DNA from: DASUFP01 sp036274495
GTDB taxonomy: Bacteria > Bacteroidota > Bacteroidia > AKYH767-A > OLB10
Length of the DNA: 64,000 nucleotides
Assembly: GCA_036274495.1 (NCBI GenBank)
Contig: DASUFP010000032.1
Coordinates: forward strand, 4,302-68,301
Direction: 5' to 3'
Positions within the stretch are counted from its first letter, which is position 1. The number at the start of each line of letters is the position of its first letter. Under the pieces are notes generated by a model. The model was not told the DNA's origin. It made no database searches and saw only the letters and a program-made list of their open reading frames with translations. The position numbers and the translations under genes are program-made. Positions 35,985 to 45,000 of this stretch are shown in pieces.

Positions 35985-37145
35985 TCAAGCCCTGCTTCCA
36001 ATACCCTCTTTAGCGTCGAGGGCATCTCTGAGCCCGTTGCCCAGCCAGGTAAATGCCAGCACCAAAAGCATAATTGCGACCCCGGGCCAAATGGATAAAT
36101 AAGCCGCATCAAGAATAATGTAACTGTAGTTTTCTTTTATCATCATACCCCACGAGGGTGTTGGCGGCTGTGCACCCATACCAAGAAAACTGAGTCCCGC
36201 TTCAAGTAAAATGGCCGATGCGAAATTGGAAGCAGCAATAACCATAACAGGGCTGATAATATTCGGTAAAATGTGTTTGATTATGATCCTTGGGTTTTTA
36301 TATCCCAAAGCTTTGCCTGCCTCCACAAACTCCGTTTCGCGTAAGGAAAATATCTGTCCGCGTACCACCCGTGCGACTTCAACCCACATTGTTAAACCAA
36401 CTGCAATAAATACCTGAGAAAACCCTTTACCCAGCGCCATGGTAATTGCAATGACCAGCAATAACGTAGGAATCGACCAGATGATATTAATAAACCACAT
36501 GATTATATCGTCAACCCATCCTCTGAAGAAGCCAGCAAGGGCTCCTAGCAAAATACCTATAAGTAATGATATGGCTACCGCAATAAGTCCCACGGCCATT
36601 GAAACCCTGGTTCCTGCCAATAGCCTGCTGAACAAATCCCTTCCAAAGCGATCGGTACCCAGCAAATATTTTTTTGTGATGAGCCGTTCAGAACTTAGGT
36701 AATGTTGTCTGGCTTTTTCCGAAACATATTCGGCAGCCACTTTTGGTGTAACAAATTGACTCCAGGCAATGCTGTCTGTTTCATTTGCTTTTAACCCAAT
36801 GCCGGCAAATTCACGATACCTGATAAAATTTTCTGAGACCCAGGCAGTATCAACCGGTATTTTAAGATAAGTGGCCGGTGTTCCGAAAAAAAACCTTGAA
36901 AGCATACCGGGCGGTTCTGTTATTGCTCTACCCGGCATCAGCAAAAATTGCTGAGAAGTACCGGGCTTGACAGTAGAAACAGCAAGATTCATTTCATTGG
37001 CATCAGGAGTATTATCAGGCATAAGCACATAACAAAAAACCGAAATAAAAGCTGCTGATAATATAATAAACAAACCGGCCATACCGGGAATATTTTTTTT
37101 AAATCGGTTCCATGTTTTTCCCGAATGTGATGCCTGGATTCCCAT
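35985..37145 (-). CDS. Peptide ABC transporter permease, OppC/DppC type, with a large periplasmic insert
   Basis: A 386-residue permease. One membrane helix lies at about residues 22-42; five more follow from about 180 to 380. The conserved GTDRFGRDLFSR (163-174) and the EAA loop EAGKALGYKNPRIIIKHILP identify the OppC/DppC family. These normally run to about 300 residues with some 40 between helix 1 and the GTD motif; here about 120 residues intervene. No partner permease, ATPase or binding protein is nearby, so the rest of the transporter must be encoded elsewhere. The next gene upstream (glycosyltransferase) ends 11 bp before its start. Confidence 0.9.
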   Translation of the reverse strand: MGIQASHSGKTWNRFKKNIPGMAGLFIILSAAFISVFCYVLMPDNTPDANEMNLAVSTVKPGTSQQFLLMPGRAITEPPGMLSRFFFGTPATYLKIPVDTAWVSENFIRYREFAGIGLKANETDSIAWSQFVTPKVAAEYVSEKARQHYLSSERLITKKYLLGTDRFGRDLFSRLLAGTRVSMAVGLIAVAISLLIGILLGALAGFFRGWVDDIIMWFINIIWSIPTLLLVIAITMALGKGFSQVFIAVGLTMWVEVARVVRGQIFSLRETEFVEAGKALGYKNPRIIIKHILPNIISPVMVIAASNFASAILLEAGLSFLGMGAQPPTPSWGMMIKENYSYIILDAAYLSIWPGVAIMLLVLAFTWLGNGLRDALDAKEGIGSRA

Positions 37146-37156
37146 TACTTAAAAAA

Positions 37157-38305
37157 TCAGTTTTTGAATGAGCGGTTTTTCCATTGAAATGTGGCCGGAA
37201 ACAGAAGAAACCATAATGAAAACATAAAATAAAATAATACTATCAAAGCAGAGGGTAAAAATAATAATAATAATTTTCGTCTTCCTAGAAAAGAGGAGAC
37301 ATGGTAAAGTAAAATAAACTCGAAAAAAGATTTGATAACGAAGGCTCCAAGAGGTAACAAGGGATCAACGGTTCCGGAAAGTGCCAGAATTATTAAACCA
37401 AGCAGCGATACATTTGCAAGAGAAACCCTTAAACCGGTTATCAAAGGAGTATGTTGTTTATAACCCTTCACCTTCGAAATCCACCTGATTCGCTGTTGTA
37501 TAAACAAACCAAGCGTATGAACCGGTGCTGCACTTACAATTGCATTCCTGCTCTTAAGAAATTGAATTTTCTTTTTTCCGTTTTGTAAAAACGAAAACAT
37601 TAAAAAAGTGTCATCTCCCGAAACATATTTGTCTCCTCCGGAATAGCCTCCTGTTTCAACAAAATCTGATTTTAAAAAAACCAGGCCTGCACCGTTGCTC
37701 ATCAATGGTTTGTTACGAAACATTGAAGCAGCACCGCTCCCCATGAGTCCGGCAAATTCCAAAGCCTGGAAACCTGTAAAAAAGTTTGTCACCGGTGCCA
37801 ATTCTACAGGTAACAAAATCATAGAAGCATTGGTGTTCATTTGAAATGAAAGGATGGTACTTAACCAGCGTTCAGGGACCACACAATCGGCATCGGTAGT
37901 TATAATAAGTTCACCGGATGCAGCAAGTATGCCGCGAGAAAGTGCTGCTTTTTTGCCTATCCCATCTTCTTTTCCAGGAGTGATCAGATGTAAGTTAACT
38001 CCCTTATTTTTGAACTTTTCAATGTAACCTGAAACAACTATTGCAGTATTATCATCAGAAAAATCATCGCTTACTATTACCTCCCACTTTCCTGAAGTTT
38101 GCTGATGTAAGAGTGATGTGAGGATATTTTCGATAACATTTTCTTCATTTCTTGCAGGTATTACAATCGAAGCCGTTAAGTTATTCCCATTATCAGCAGA
38201 AATAAATTCAGGCTCTTTATCCCATGCTAAATTCAGTTTAAACATGACAAATGCATACCAGATTACGGAACACACGAATGCGGAAGCAAGAAATGGTATG
38301 ACCAT
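37157..38305 (-). CDS. Membrane-bound family 2 glycosyltransferase
   Basis: A 382-residue protein. An N-terminal membrane helix (2-22) is followed by a GT-A domain with SIVIPARNEENV, the nucleotide-sugar Asp of VIVSDDFSDDN, the DxD-like TTDADCVVP and QQRIRWISKVKGY (a QxxRW-type motif), then two or three C-terminal membrane helices. This is the layout of processive or lipid-linked GT2 enzymes. The ATG at 38305 was chosen because it lies one base after the stop of the flippase-like gene, though the frame is open 14 codons further. The tight coupling to that gene suggests they act together on a lipid-linked sugar. The substrate is unknown. Confidence 0.87.
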   Translation of the reverse strand: MVIPFLASAFVCSVIWYAFVMFKLNLAWDKEPEFISADNGNNLTASIVIPARNEENVIENILTSLLHQQTSGKWEVIVSDDFSDDNTAIVVSGYIEKFKNKGVNLHLITPGKEDGIGKKAALSRGILAASGELIITTDADCVVPERWLSTILSFQMNTNASMILLPVELAPVTNFFTGFQALEFAGLMGSGAASMFRNKPLMSNGAGLVFLKSDFVETGGYSGGDKYVSGDDTFLMFSFLQNGKKKIQFLKSRNAIVSAAPVHTLGLFIQQRIRWISKVKGYKQHTPLITGLRVSLANVSLLGLIILALSGTVDPLLPLGAFVIKSFFEFILLYHVSSFLGRRKLLLLFLPSALIVLFYFMFSLWFLLFPATFQWKNRSFKN

Positions 38306-38306
38306 T

Positions 38307-39278
38307 TTATTTTGTAAATCGGATCCACAAAGCACTGAACGCCCCAAAGCTTGCAGGCAGTGCCAGGTTTAGTATCCAGATAAATGTAGAAGCCGATAAT
38401 ACTGCAACCGCATCTCCTGTAAACGGGGTCAGTAAATAGAGGGCTACTGATCCCCTTACCGTAATCTCTGACAAGGCAATTGTTGGAACAACAGCCATAA
38501 TCAGATAAATAATTGCAATAATCCGTAATCCTTGAACAGCAGGTATTTCTATACCAAATAAATGAAGTGTAATTAAAAACTGGACAGCAAAGACGGCATA
38601 TCTTATCAATGAAAGCAAAGCGATCCGCAACATAAATCCTGACCTGTAATTTAGAAGCATATCTGTGTATTTATTCCAGTCATCCCTTTTTAGAAGACGT
38701 ACAATTACCGGAATCTTAAAATAAATCAGCAATGCAACGATTGGGAGTGCTAACGAAGCTAAACGCATCAACATTCCGCTTCCGGCAAAAGCAGATTCGG
38801 AAGTCGAAATTGAAATAAATAGTGCTATTGATCCTAACAGAATTGTTATGAGCAATTGCGATAGACTGCCAATAATATTCGCTATGGTTCCCTGAATACG
38901 ATACTGCGGTTCAAGATGCATTACTCTTCCGGCAAATTCACCGATTCTGTTTGGTGTAAACAACCCTATTGTAGTTCCGCTCAGAACAGATCTGATAGCT
39001 TTTGCAAATGAAATTGCACAAACGGGTTGCAACAATTTTTTCCATTTAAACGACTCCAGGCTCCAGTTTAAAGGCATCAGCAGTAAAACCATTAGTAGCT
39101 CAAGATAATTATCAGGAAAATGAATCAGAAAACGGAGGACCGACCGGAGCGATTCGGGGCCGGTTCTGTCGGCGATTTTGCCATAAATAAACCACAGGGA
39201 AACTGCTGCAATGCCAATCCGCAGCAGCATCCAAAGAATTTTGCGGTTCCCCGAGTTGATTCTCAACAGCATAGGCAT
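38307..39278 (-). CDS. Lysylphosphatidylglycerol synthase TM-region / UPF0104 family membrane protein
   Basis: A 323-residue polytopic membrane protein with about eight hydrophobic segments. The pattern RSVLSGTTIGLFTPNRIGEFAGR near residue 95 is the hallmark of the flippase-like UPF0104 family, which includes the membrane part of MprF. Such proteins flip lipids or lipid-linked sugars. It has no aminoacyltransferase domain. Its stop codon is one base before the glycosyltransferase start, so the two are translationally coupled. It is divergent from ruvC, with 63 bp between them. The cargo is unknown. Confidence 0.85.
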   Translation of the reverse strand: MPMLLRINSGNRKILWMLLRIGIAAVSLWFIYGKIADRTGPESLRSVLRFLIHFPDNYLELLMVLLLMPLNWSLESFKWKKLLQPVCAISFAKAIRSVLSGTTIGLFTPNRIGEFAGRVMHLEPQYRIQGTIANIIGSLSQLLITILLGSIALFISISTSESAFAGSGMLMRLASLALPIVALLIYFKIPVIVRLLKRDDWNKYTDMLLNYRSGFMLRIALLSLIRYAVFAVQFLITLHLFGIEIPAVQGLRIIAIIYLIMAVVPTIALSEITVRGSVALYLLTPFTGDAVAVLSASTFIWILNLALPASFGAFSALWIRFTK

Positions 39279-39325
39279 TAATGAACAATGTTACTAAAAT
39301 TAACCCAAGGTATCGGACATAGTAA

Positions 39326-39333
39326 TAACTTTG
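39326..39333 (+). promoter_or_regulatory. Candidate -7 box (TAACTTTG) close to the ruvC start
   Basis: TAnnTTTG match ending 8 nt before the ruvC ATG. If used, the leader would be only a few bases. No -33 TTTG at the expected distance. Confidence 0.4.
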
Positions 39334-39341
39334 AATGAACA

Positions 39342-39914
39342 ATGGCTATTGAACAAGTACCGGCTGATAAAATTATTCTTGGCATAGATCCCGGCACCAA
39401 TGTAATGGGCTACGGTGTGCTTGAGGTCAAAAACCATGTAATCCGGCTGGTATCGGCAGGGATTATCGACCTTCAAAAAGCAGGTGATTATGCGCTTAAG
39501 CTGAAAAAAATTTTCGAGCGTGTAACGGGACTTTTAGATGAATACCACCCTGATGAATTATCAATTGAGGCACCCTTTTTCGGTAAGAATGTACAATCGA
39601 TGTTAAAGCTGGGCAGAGCGCAGGGTGTAGCCATTGCAGCAGCCATGTCGAGGGAAGTGCCGGTATTCGAATATTCTCCAAAGAAAATAAAACAATCGGT
39701 TACAGGCAACGGAAATGCCAGCAAAGAGCAGGTAGCTGCAATGCTGCAATCGCTGTTAAAATTTGAAGAGATGCCTCGTTTTCTTGATGCTACCGATGGT
39801 TTAGCAGCCGCGGTATGCCACCATTTTCAAACCGGTAATCATTTACCGAAAGGGGTAAAACTGAGTGGTAGCTGGAACGACTTTGTCAAGGACAATCCTG
39901 ACAGGATATCCTGA
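39342..39914 (+). CDS. ruvC: Crossover junction endodeoxyribonuclease RuvC
   Basis: A 190-residue Holliday-junction resolvase of the RNase H fold. The acidic catalytic residues are Asp16 (LGIDPGTN), Glu76 (LSIEAPFFGKN) and the Asp149/Asp152 pair (LDATDGLAA). It cuts four-way junctions in partnership with RuvAB, which are not in the window. Length is slightly above the family norm owing to an N-terminal extension of a few residues and a C-terminal tail. It is convergent with the HIT-family gene, with only 9 bp between stop codons. Confidence 0.96.
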   Translation: MAIEQVPADKIILGIDPGTNVMGYGVLEVKNHVIRLVSAGIIDLQKAGDYALKLKKIFERVTGLLDEYHPDELSIEAPFFGKNVQSMLKLGRAQGVAIAAAMSREVPVFEYSPKKIKQSVTGNGNASKEQVAAMLQSLLKFEEMPRFLDATDGLAAAVCHHFQTGNHLPKGVKLSGSWNDFVKDNPDRIS

Positions 39915-39923
39915 CAAATGTGA

Positions 39924-40316
39924 TCAGATATTATCGCTGATTAAAGCTGCAGTTTGAATCATCACTTCGGTAGGAAGCGTGATTTTGGGATTTGAGAAAT
40001 TGATATCACCCATATGGTTGAGTGGCACCAGATGGATATGAGCATGGGGCACTTCGAGCCCGATAACCGCAACCCCTATTCTTTTACATGGGATAGCCTT
40101 GCGAACCCCTCCGGCAACTTTTTTCGCAAACAACATCAAGCCGAGATAATCGTCATCAGAAAGGTCAAAAAGATAATCGACTTCCTGTTTGGGAATAACC
40201 AGAGTGTGACCCTTAACAAGGGGGTTTACATCCAGAAAGGCCAAAAAACGTTCGGTTTCAGCTACCTTAAAAGCAGGGATTTCACCCAGGACAATTCTTG
40301 AAAAAATGGACGCCAT
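39924..40316 (-). CDS. HIT family protein (histidine triad)
   Basis: A 130-residue HIT protein with the signature HAHIHLVPL near residue 95 and the N-terminal FSRIVLGEIPAFKV of the HinT branch. These enzymes hydrolyse nucleoside phosphoramidates or dinucleotides in the cytoplasm. The ATG at 40316 was chosen because it begins one base after the greA stop codon (TGA-T-ATG), indicating coupling; the frame is open six codons further. The greA-HIT pairing is common in Bacteroidota. Confidence 0.93.
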   Translation of the reverse strand: MASIFSRIVLGEIPAFKVAETERFLAFLDVNPLVKGHTLVIPKQEVDYLFDLSDDDYLGLMLFAKKVAGGVRKAIPCKRIGVAVIGLEVPHAHIHLVPLNHMGDINFSNPKITLPTEVMIQTAALISDNI

Positions 40317-40317
40317 A

Positions 40318-40791
40318 TCAGCGGCTAATTTCAACGATTTCGAACTTAACTATTCCGGAAGGAACCTCAATATCAACCACTTCACCCTGTTTTTTGCCTA
40401 ACAAGCCTTTGCCAATAGGTGAAGTTACAGATATTTTCCCCGACTTTAAATCGGCCTCTGTTTCGGCAACCAGTGTATAAGACATTTCAGCCTTATTTGA
40501 CAGGTTACGAATCCTTACAATTGACATAACTGATACTTTGGAGAGATCAATTTTGGATTCATCAATCAGGCGTGCATTAGCGAGCACCTCCTCCATTTTG
40601 GAAATTTTTAATTCGAGTAACCCCTGGGCTTCCTTAGCAGCATCATACTCTGCATTTTCAGAGAGATCTCCTTTTTCACGTGCTTCAGCAATTTGTTTTG
40701 AAATACTGGGCCTCTCGATAGTTTTCAGGTGGCTCAGCTCTTCCTGCAGCTTTTTCAAACCATCTTCTGTATAATAATTCACCTGTGACAT
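40318..40791 (-). CDS. greA: Transcription elongation factor GreA
   Basis: A 157-residue GreA. The N-terminal coiled coil carries the acidic tip motif EKGDLSENAEYDAA, whose Asp/Glu residues stimulate RNA cleavage inside backtracked RNA polymerase. The C-terminal FKBP-like domain includes SPIGKGLLGKKQGEV. It is translationally coupled to the HIT gene downstream. It starts about 150 bp from the PorV/PorQ-like gene's end, and a terminator separates the two. Confidence 0.97.
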   Translation of the reverse strand: MSQVNYYTEDGLKKLQEELSHLKTIERPSISKQIAEAREKGDLSENAEYDAAKEAQGLLELKISKMEEVLANARLIDESKIDLSKVSVMSIVRIRNLSNKAEMSYTLVAETEADLKSGKISVTSPIGKGLLGKKQGEVVDIEVPSGIVKFEIVEISR

Positions 40792-40876
40792 TGCTATAAA
40801 TTTTGCTTTTTTAAAGAATGTAATGTTGTTTTTTATCGCCGGATATTCATTTATACCTTAAATGCAGGGCGGTATT

Positions 40877-40912
40877 AAAATAAAAGAAGACCCTTATTAC
40901 AGGGTCCTCCTT
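40877..40912 (-). terminator. Probable rho-independent terminator of the PorV/PorQ-like gene
   Basis: On the minus strand an 11-bp stem (40902-40912 with 40883-40893, including two G-U pairs) and an 8-nt loop is followed by a T-rich stretch. It lies about 30 bp after the stop codon of the barrel gene. Confidence 0.75.
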
Positions 40913-40940
40913 CATTGTGGGGTAAAGTTACTGTTTTTTA

Positions 40941-42008
40941 TCAGAGCATAATGCGAACCCCGATTGCATGGGATCCGTCAAAGAAGTCAGTAGAACGGTA
41001 CGAGTAATCGATGCCAAGCTTCTTGCCACCTTTACCCAAATTTACATCTACTCCAATACCGGCATTTAATCCGGATAATGCCGTTAACTTTTCAGTATCA
41101 CTATTCATGTTTTTTTCCATCAGATATGAAACCCTGGCAAAAAACATTTTCCTGAATGAATATTCTGCCCCTAATCCATATTGGTCGTAGGTAAAGGAAT
41201 TGGATGTAAAGGATGCAGCAGCAACAATAAGGTGGTTTTCAGCAGGCTTAATATCATAACTCACACCAATATTTACCAGCGAAGGGAGCTCAAATTTTTC
41301 GGCACGTGACTCAATTGTCAACTGATAAGAACCGGGAACCGGAGGGTCGCCGCGAAAAGCGAGACCATCACCAGAAAACCTCATCGGTGTTCCAACATTT
41401 TTAAGCGAAATACCAAACTTCAGGTTGTCTTTCTCTTCATTGTTACCGGTGATGTACTGAATACCGGCATCAAAACAAACTCCCTGAGACTTTATATCAG
41501 CCAGTGACTGTGAAATTATTTTCACAGTAAGGCCTCCATAAATTGCGTTGGAGAAGGCTTTGGCGTATGAGAATCCGATGTTCAGAAACTGCGGTTTGTA
41601 AGTACCAACCCCACCTTCCGGCTGATCGACAGTTGTAACCTGTATATCGCCAAAATTCATGGACATTACTGTGAGTCCGAGAGCTCCGCTTTCGCCTACC
41701 TTTTGTGCAAGACCGAAGGTATTTATGCTGATATCGGATCCTTTCAGCCAATTGGTATATGTAAAGCCGATTTCTGTTTTCTTAGTAAAAGCCAGACCTG
41801 CCACGTTGTTAAATGTGGATTCAAGGCCATTCGTATTTGCAATGTTAATGCCACCCCACCCGGAGCTGCGTGCCCAGGGATTGATAAGCAATTCGGTAGC
41901 ACCGGCCTGACCGGCTCTGTCCTCATTGCCGGCATTCGCATACTGGCTAAAGACCAGCATGGAAGCCGAAAGCAGGCTTGTTACTAAAGGTTTTAAAGAT
42001 CGTGTCAT
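40941..42008 (-). CDS. PorV/PorQ family outer-membrane barrel protein
   Basis: A 355-residue exported protein: signal peptide (1-26, ending ANA), then a beta-barrel with alternating hydrophobic strands from about residue 75 to the C terminus (IGVRIML). The N-terminal segment LLINPWARSSGWGGINIAN and the phrase NNVAGLAF are typical of the PorV/PorQ family, which includes T9SS outer-membrane components that shuttle cargo to the sortase. It is not clearly PorV itself. It is the last gene of a three-gene locus after a TonB-dependent receptor and a giant secreted protein, which suggests it serves those proteins. The gap to the upstream gene is 41 bp. Confidence 0.82.
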   Translation of the reverse strand: MTRSLKPLVTSLLSASMLVFSQYANAGNEDRAGQAGATELLINPWARSSGWGGINIANTNGLESTFNNVAGLAFTKKTEIGFTYTNWLKGSDISINTFGLAQKVGESGALGLTVMSMNFGDIQVTTVDQPEGGVGTYKPQFLNIGFSYAKAFSNAIYGGLTVKIISQSLADIKSQGVCFDAGIQYITGNNEEKDNLKFGISLKNVGTPMRFSGDGLAFRGDPPVPGSYQLTIESRAEKFELPSLVNIGVSYDIKPAENHLIVAAASFTSNSFTYDQYGLGAEYSFRKMFFARVSYLMEKNMNSDTEKLTALSGLNAGIGVDVNLGKGGKKLGIDYSYRSTDFFDGSHAIGVRIML

Positions 42009-42049
42009 ATGGTTGGTGGGTTATCTGAGGTTCTTAATCGGTTGTATAA

Positions 42050-45000
42050 TTAGAAGGAGTCAAGGTCAATAGGTCTGAGGACACCAAACCATTTGAGTGT
42101 TCTTTCACCTATTCCATCAGCCTTAACATGTATCAGGTACATGCCGCTGGCAATTGGAATACCCTTATAGTTTTTAAGATCCCAGTCGATAGACGTAGAT
42201 TCATTTGCTACTCCTGGTTGAATTGCAATTCCTTCCGAATTATCTTTTTTCGCATCACGCTTAAACTTCCTTACAACTGTTCCACTCATGGTGAAAATGG
42301 TAATCTCACACTTTGGAGGAAGATTGGTAATCTTAACGCGTGTGTCGAGCTGACTGGTTTCATACCCAGAGTAAGAATAGTATGGGTTTGGCACGACATT
42401 GATATAATCAAGTGCTGTTTTAGCAGCTTCAACATTGTTAGTGCTGTTGGCAATGTCTCCTGTACCAAAAGAATACCATGGGTTGAAACCATTCTGAGGA
42501 GCGGTTTCAGTGACGGTACCGGCACCGGTGAATGTGGTGTTCATTGCCTGGAAACTATCACCCACATTTGAATAGGTAGTTCCATCATGCGTTACAGGAG
42601 TGGACGCTACATAATAGGTAGTGCCAACTGTCAGTGCCTGTGTATTGTTTAATACTGCAGAGGTTGCATAAGTGCGATATGTACGGGCAACACGCAGTCT
42701 TATTCTAAGTTCTGATGGAATCTGATCAGGAAGATTCAGGTTACTATATTGTTCTGACAGTACCGGAATACTTGTGTACATACAATCCTTCCATGCATTT
42801 CTCTTATCAGTAGTATTCCCCGAACTCAATAATGTAGCGAGAGCTGCGCACTCGTCATACATCGGGACATCCTTTGGTTTTCCTGAAGCATAATCATCGC
42901 CGTTGTGGCCGAATACATAGATATAATGCATTCCTCCGAATACCGGCTCATCAGGTAAGGTTGGATCTATGCTTGGAACAGTACGGGTAGTTGTAGGATT
43001 CCACTTCATGTCCTGACTGTTTTGATCGCCGAATGCAGAATTCTCACCAAATGCGATGTTCAGTCGTTCACCTGTTTCAAGGTTTACAGCATAACCGGGG
43101 AACCATCCCATACCATCACCTGTACCATCAGGCTGTCCGTCTTTACCCACGGATGCCTGTTTACGCAGTTCAAACTGCTTAGCACCGCCGACTGTAGCTG
43201 CAGGTCCGGTTTCGATAACAACACAACGTGACCATTTGCTCTTGTCAGCAGTAATAACGATGTCGACACTGGCAATGGCTGTTTTAGAGTTTCCTCCAGG
43301 AGACAAGGCAATCTGAGCCTCAGCAATACCTGACCATTTTGGGCCGGGATAATTTTTAGATGTGAGTTTGTATGGAGCCCAGGTACCATTAATCATGGTC
43401 TCATAAAACTGACCGTCGTCAAGTCCCGCATTTACATCACCTACTCCACTTCTGATCCAATCTTCAACTCCCTCGTCTTCGGTGTCCCGGATAGGATCGA
43501 GCCACTCAACTCCTGAGGGGGTGTAGGTCTGGCTGGCTTCCAGGAAAGCGTTGTTAACAGCGCCTGGTTTACCGGCTTCTATAACAGTATATATGGTGGA
43601 AGTAAGTCCCCACTCAGGTAAAATTTGTTCGTTTAAAACAGATATAGGCCTTTCTGACGGAATATACTCATTGGTTGTCATATTGTAAATACTCCAGTTG
43701 CTGGTAGGATTTATTCCGTCGAATCGAACATCATATGAATAATCTTTGATTTTTACAGGGTCATAGACTTTCACATTAATGGGTCCATGGCCATTGGTAT
43801 ATTCAGGTTGGTAAATCCGATAAGGAGGGTTCAACAACTCATTCTCATAATTTGATACGAAATCAAGTACTTTTCCGCCGTTACCCTGACCTTCGAGTCT
43901 TTTGATTCTCGGACCGGAACCATATTCGGATCCAAACGCCTGTCCTGAATTTTCAGGAGAAGGTATATGTGGAATTGCACTGTAAGTCTTGATATTGTTC
44001 CGACCTGCCAGATAGGGTTTTTTCTGTCCGTCAAGTGACAACGGATCATTGGGATCGTATTTTTTATACTGGTTGTATGCATACGACACAATTGTATAAT
44101 AATACGTTTTGTTATTAACGAGTTTGGGATCGCCCGAAGCAAATAAATCCTGCGTTACAACAATTGTATGCGATATACCATTGTCGGCGCCATTCACCAT
44201 TTCAACAGGAATATTAGCATTCAGATTAGCATCGTAATTGAAATTCACCAGTTGTTTAACCCCATCTTTCACATCACACTGGTACAACAATCTCACCTTG
44301 TCGGGATTTCCGATATCAGCAGTTGTTACAGATGCATCTTTAAACTGATAGATCTGATAACCCTGGAAGCGGAAACGGGAAACGGAATCGTCATAGCCAA
44401 TGATGGTAGGATCTAATTGGTCATAGAGTTCAATTGAAGCTGTATCGGTATTAAGGAGTGCAAAAATCATTTTGCGATCCAGTTCTCTGATAGCGATATC
44501 CGGAGCATCAGGACCATCGATCAGTTTGAAACAGTTATCAAATAATGCCTGTGCCTTAGCGTCTGCCTGCTGTATCACGTTTACAGATGCCAATGGTCCA
44601 CCTTGTGTAGCTCTTCCCCAAACTACACCTGTGGTGATATAGTTGACGGCTCCCGGCTGAAGCGTAAAGGCTCCGGCCGATTGCAAGAAACGACGGTCAC
44701 TGGGTGTGTTTCCTGAACTGGCTTCAGTCCAGGGTTGATAAGCAGGAGGCTGAAAATCAACATCTGTATTGTCAGGGAACATGAAGTTACAAAGTGCTCC
44801 GGTGTTTCCTGCTGAACCTTGACGACCTGTACCGCCATATGACATTGGTTCATTATCGAGCCAGATACCACGCAGATAATTATAGAAATCGTTCAGGCCA
44901 TTCGGGTTTCCGTTTGGTGCGTTATTCGTATTCTCATAATAGACAAACTTCGACATGATAATCTGCTCACCTAAAACGTTGTCAGGAATATTAAGTGTTA

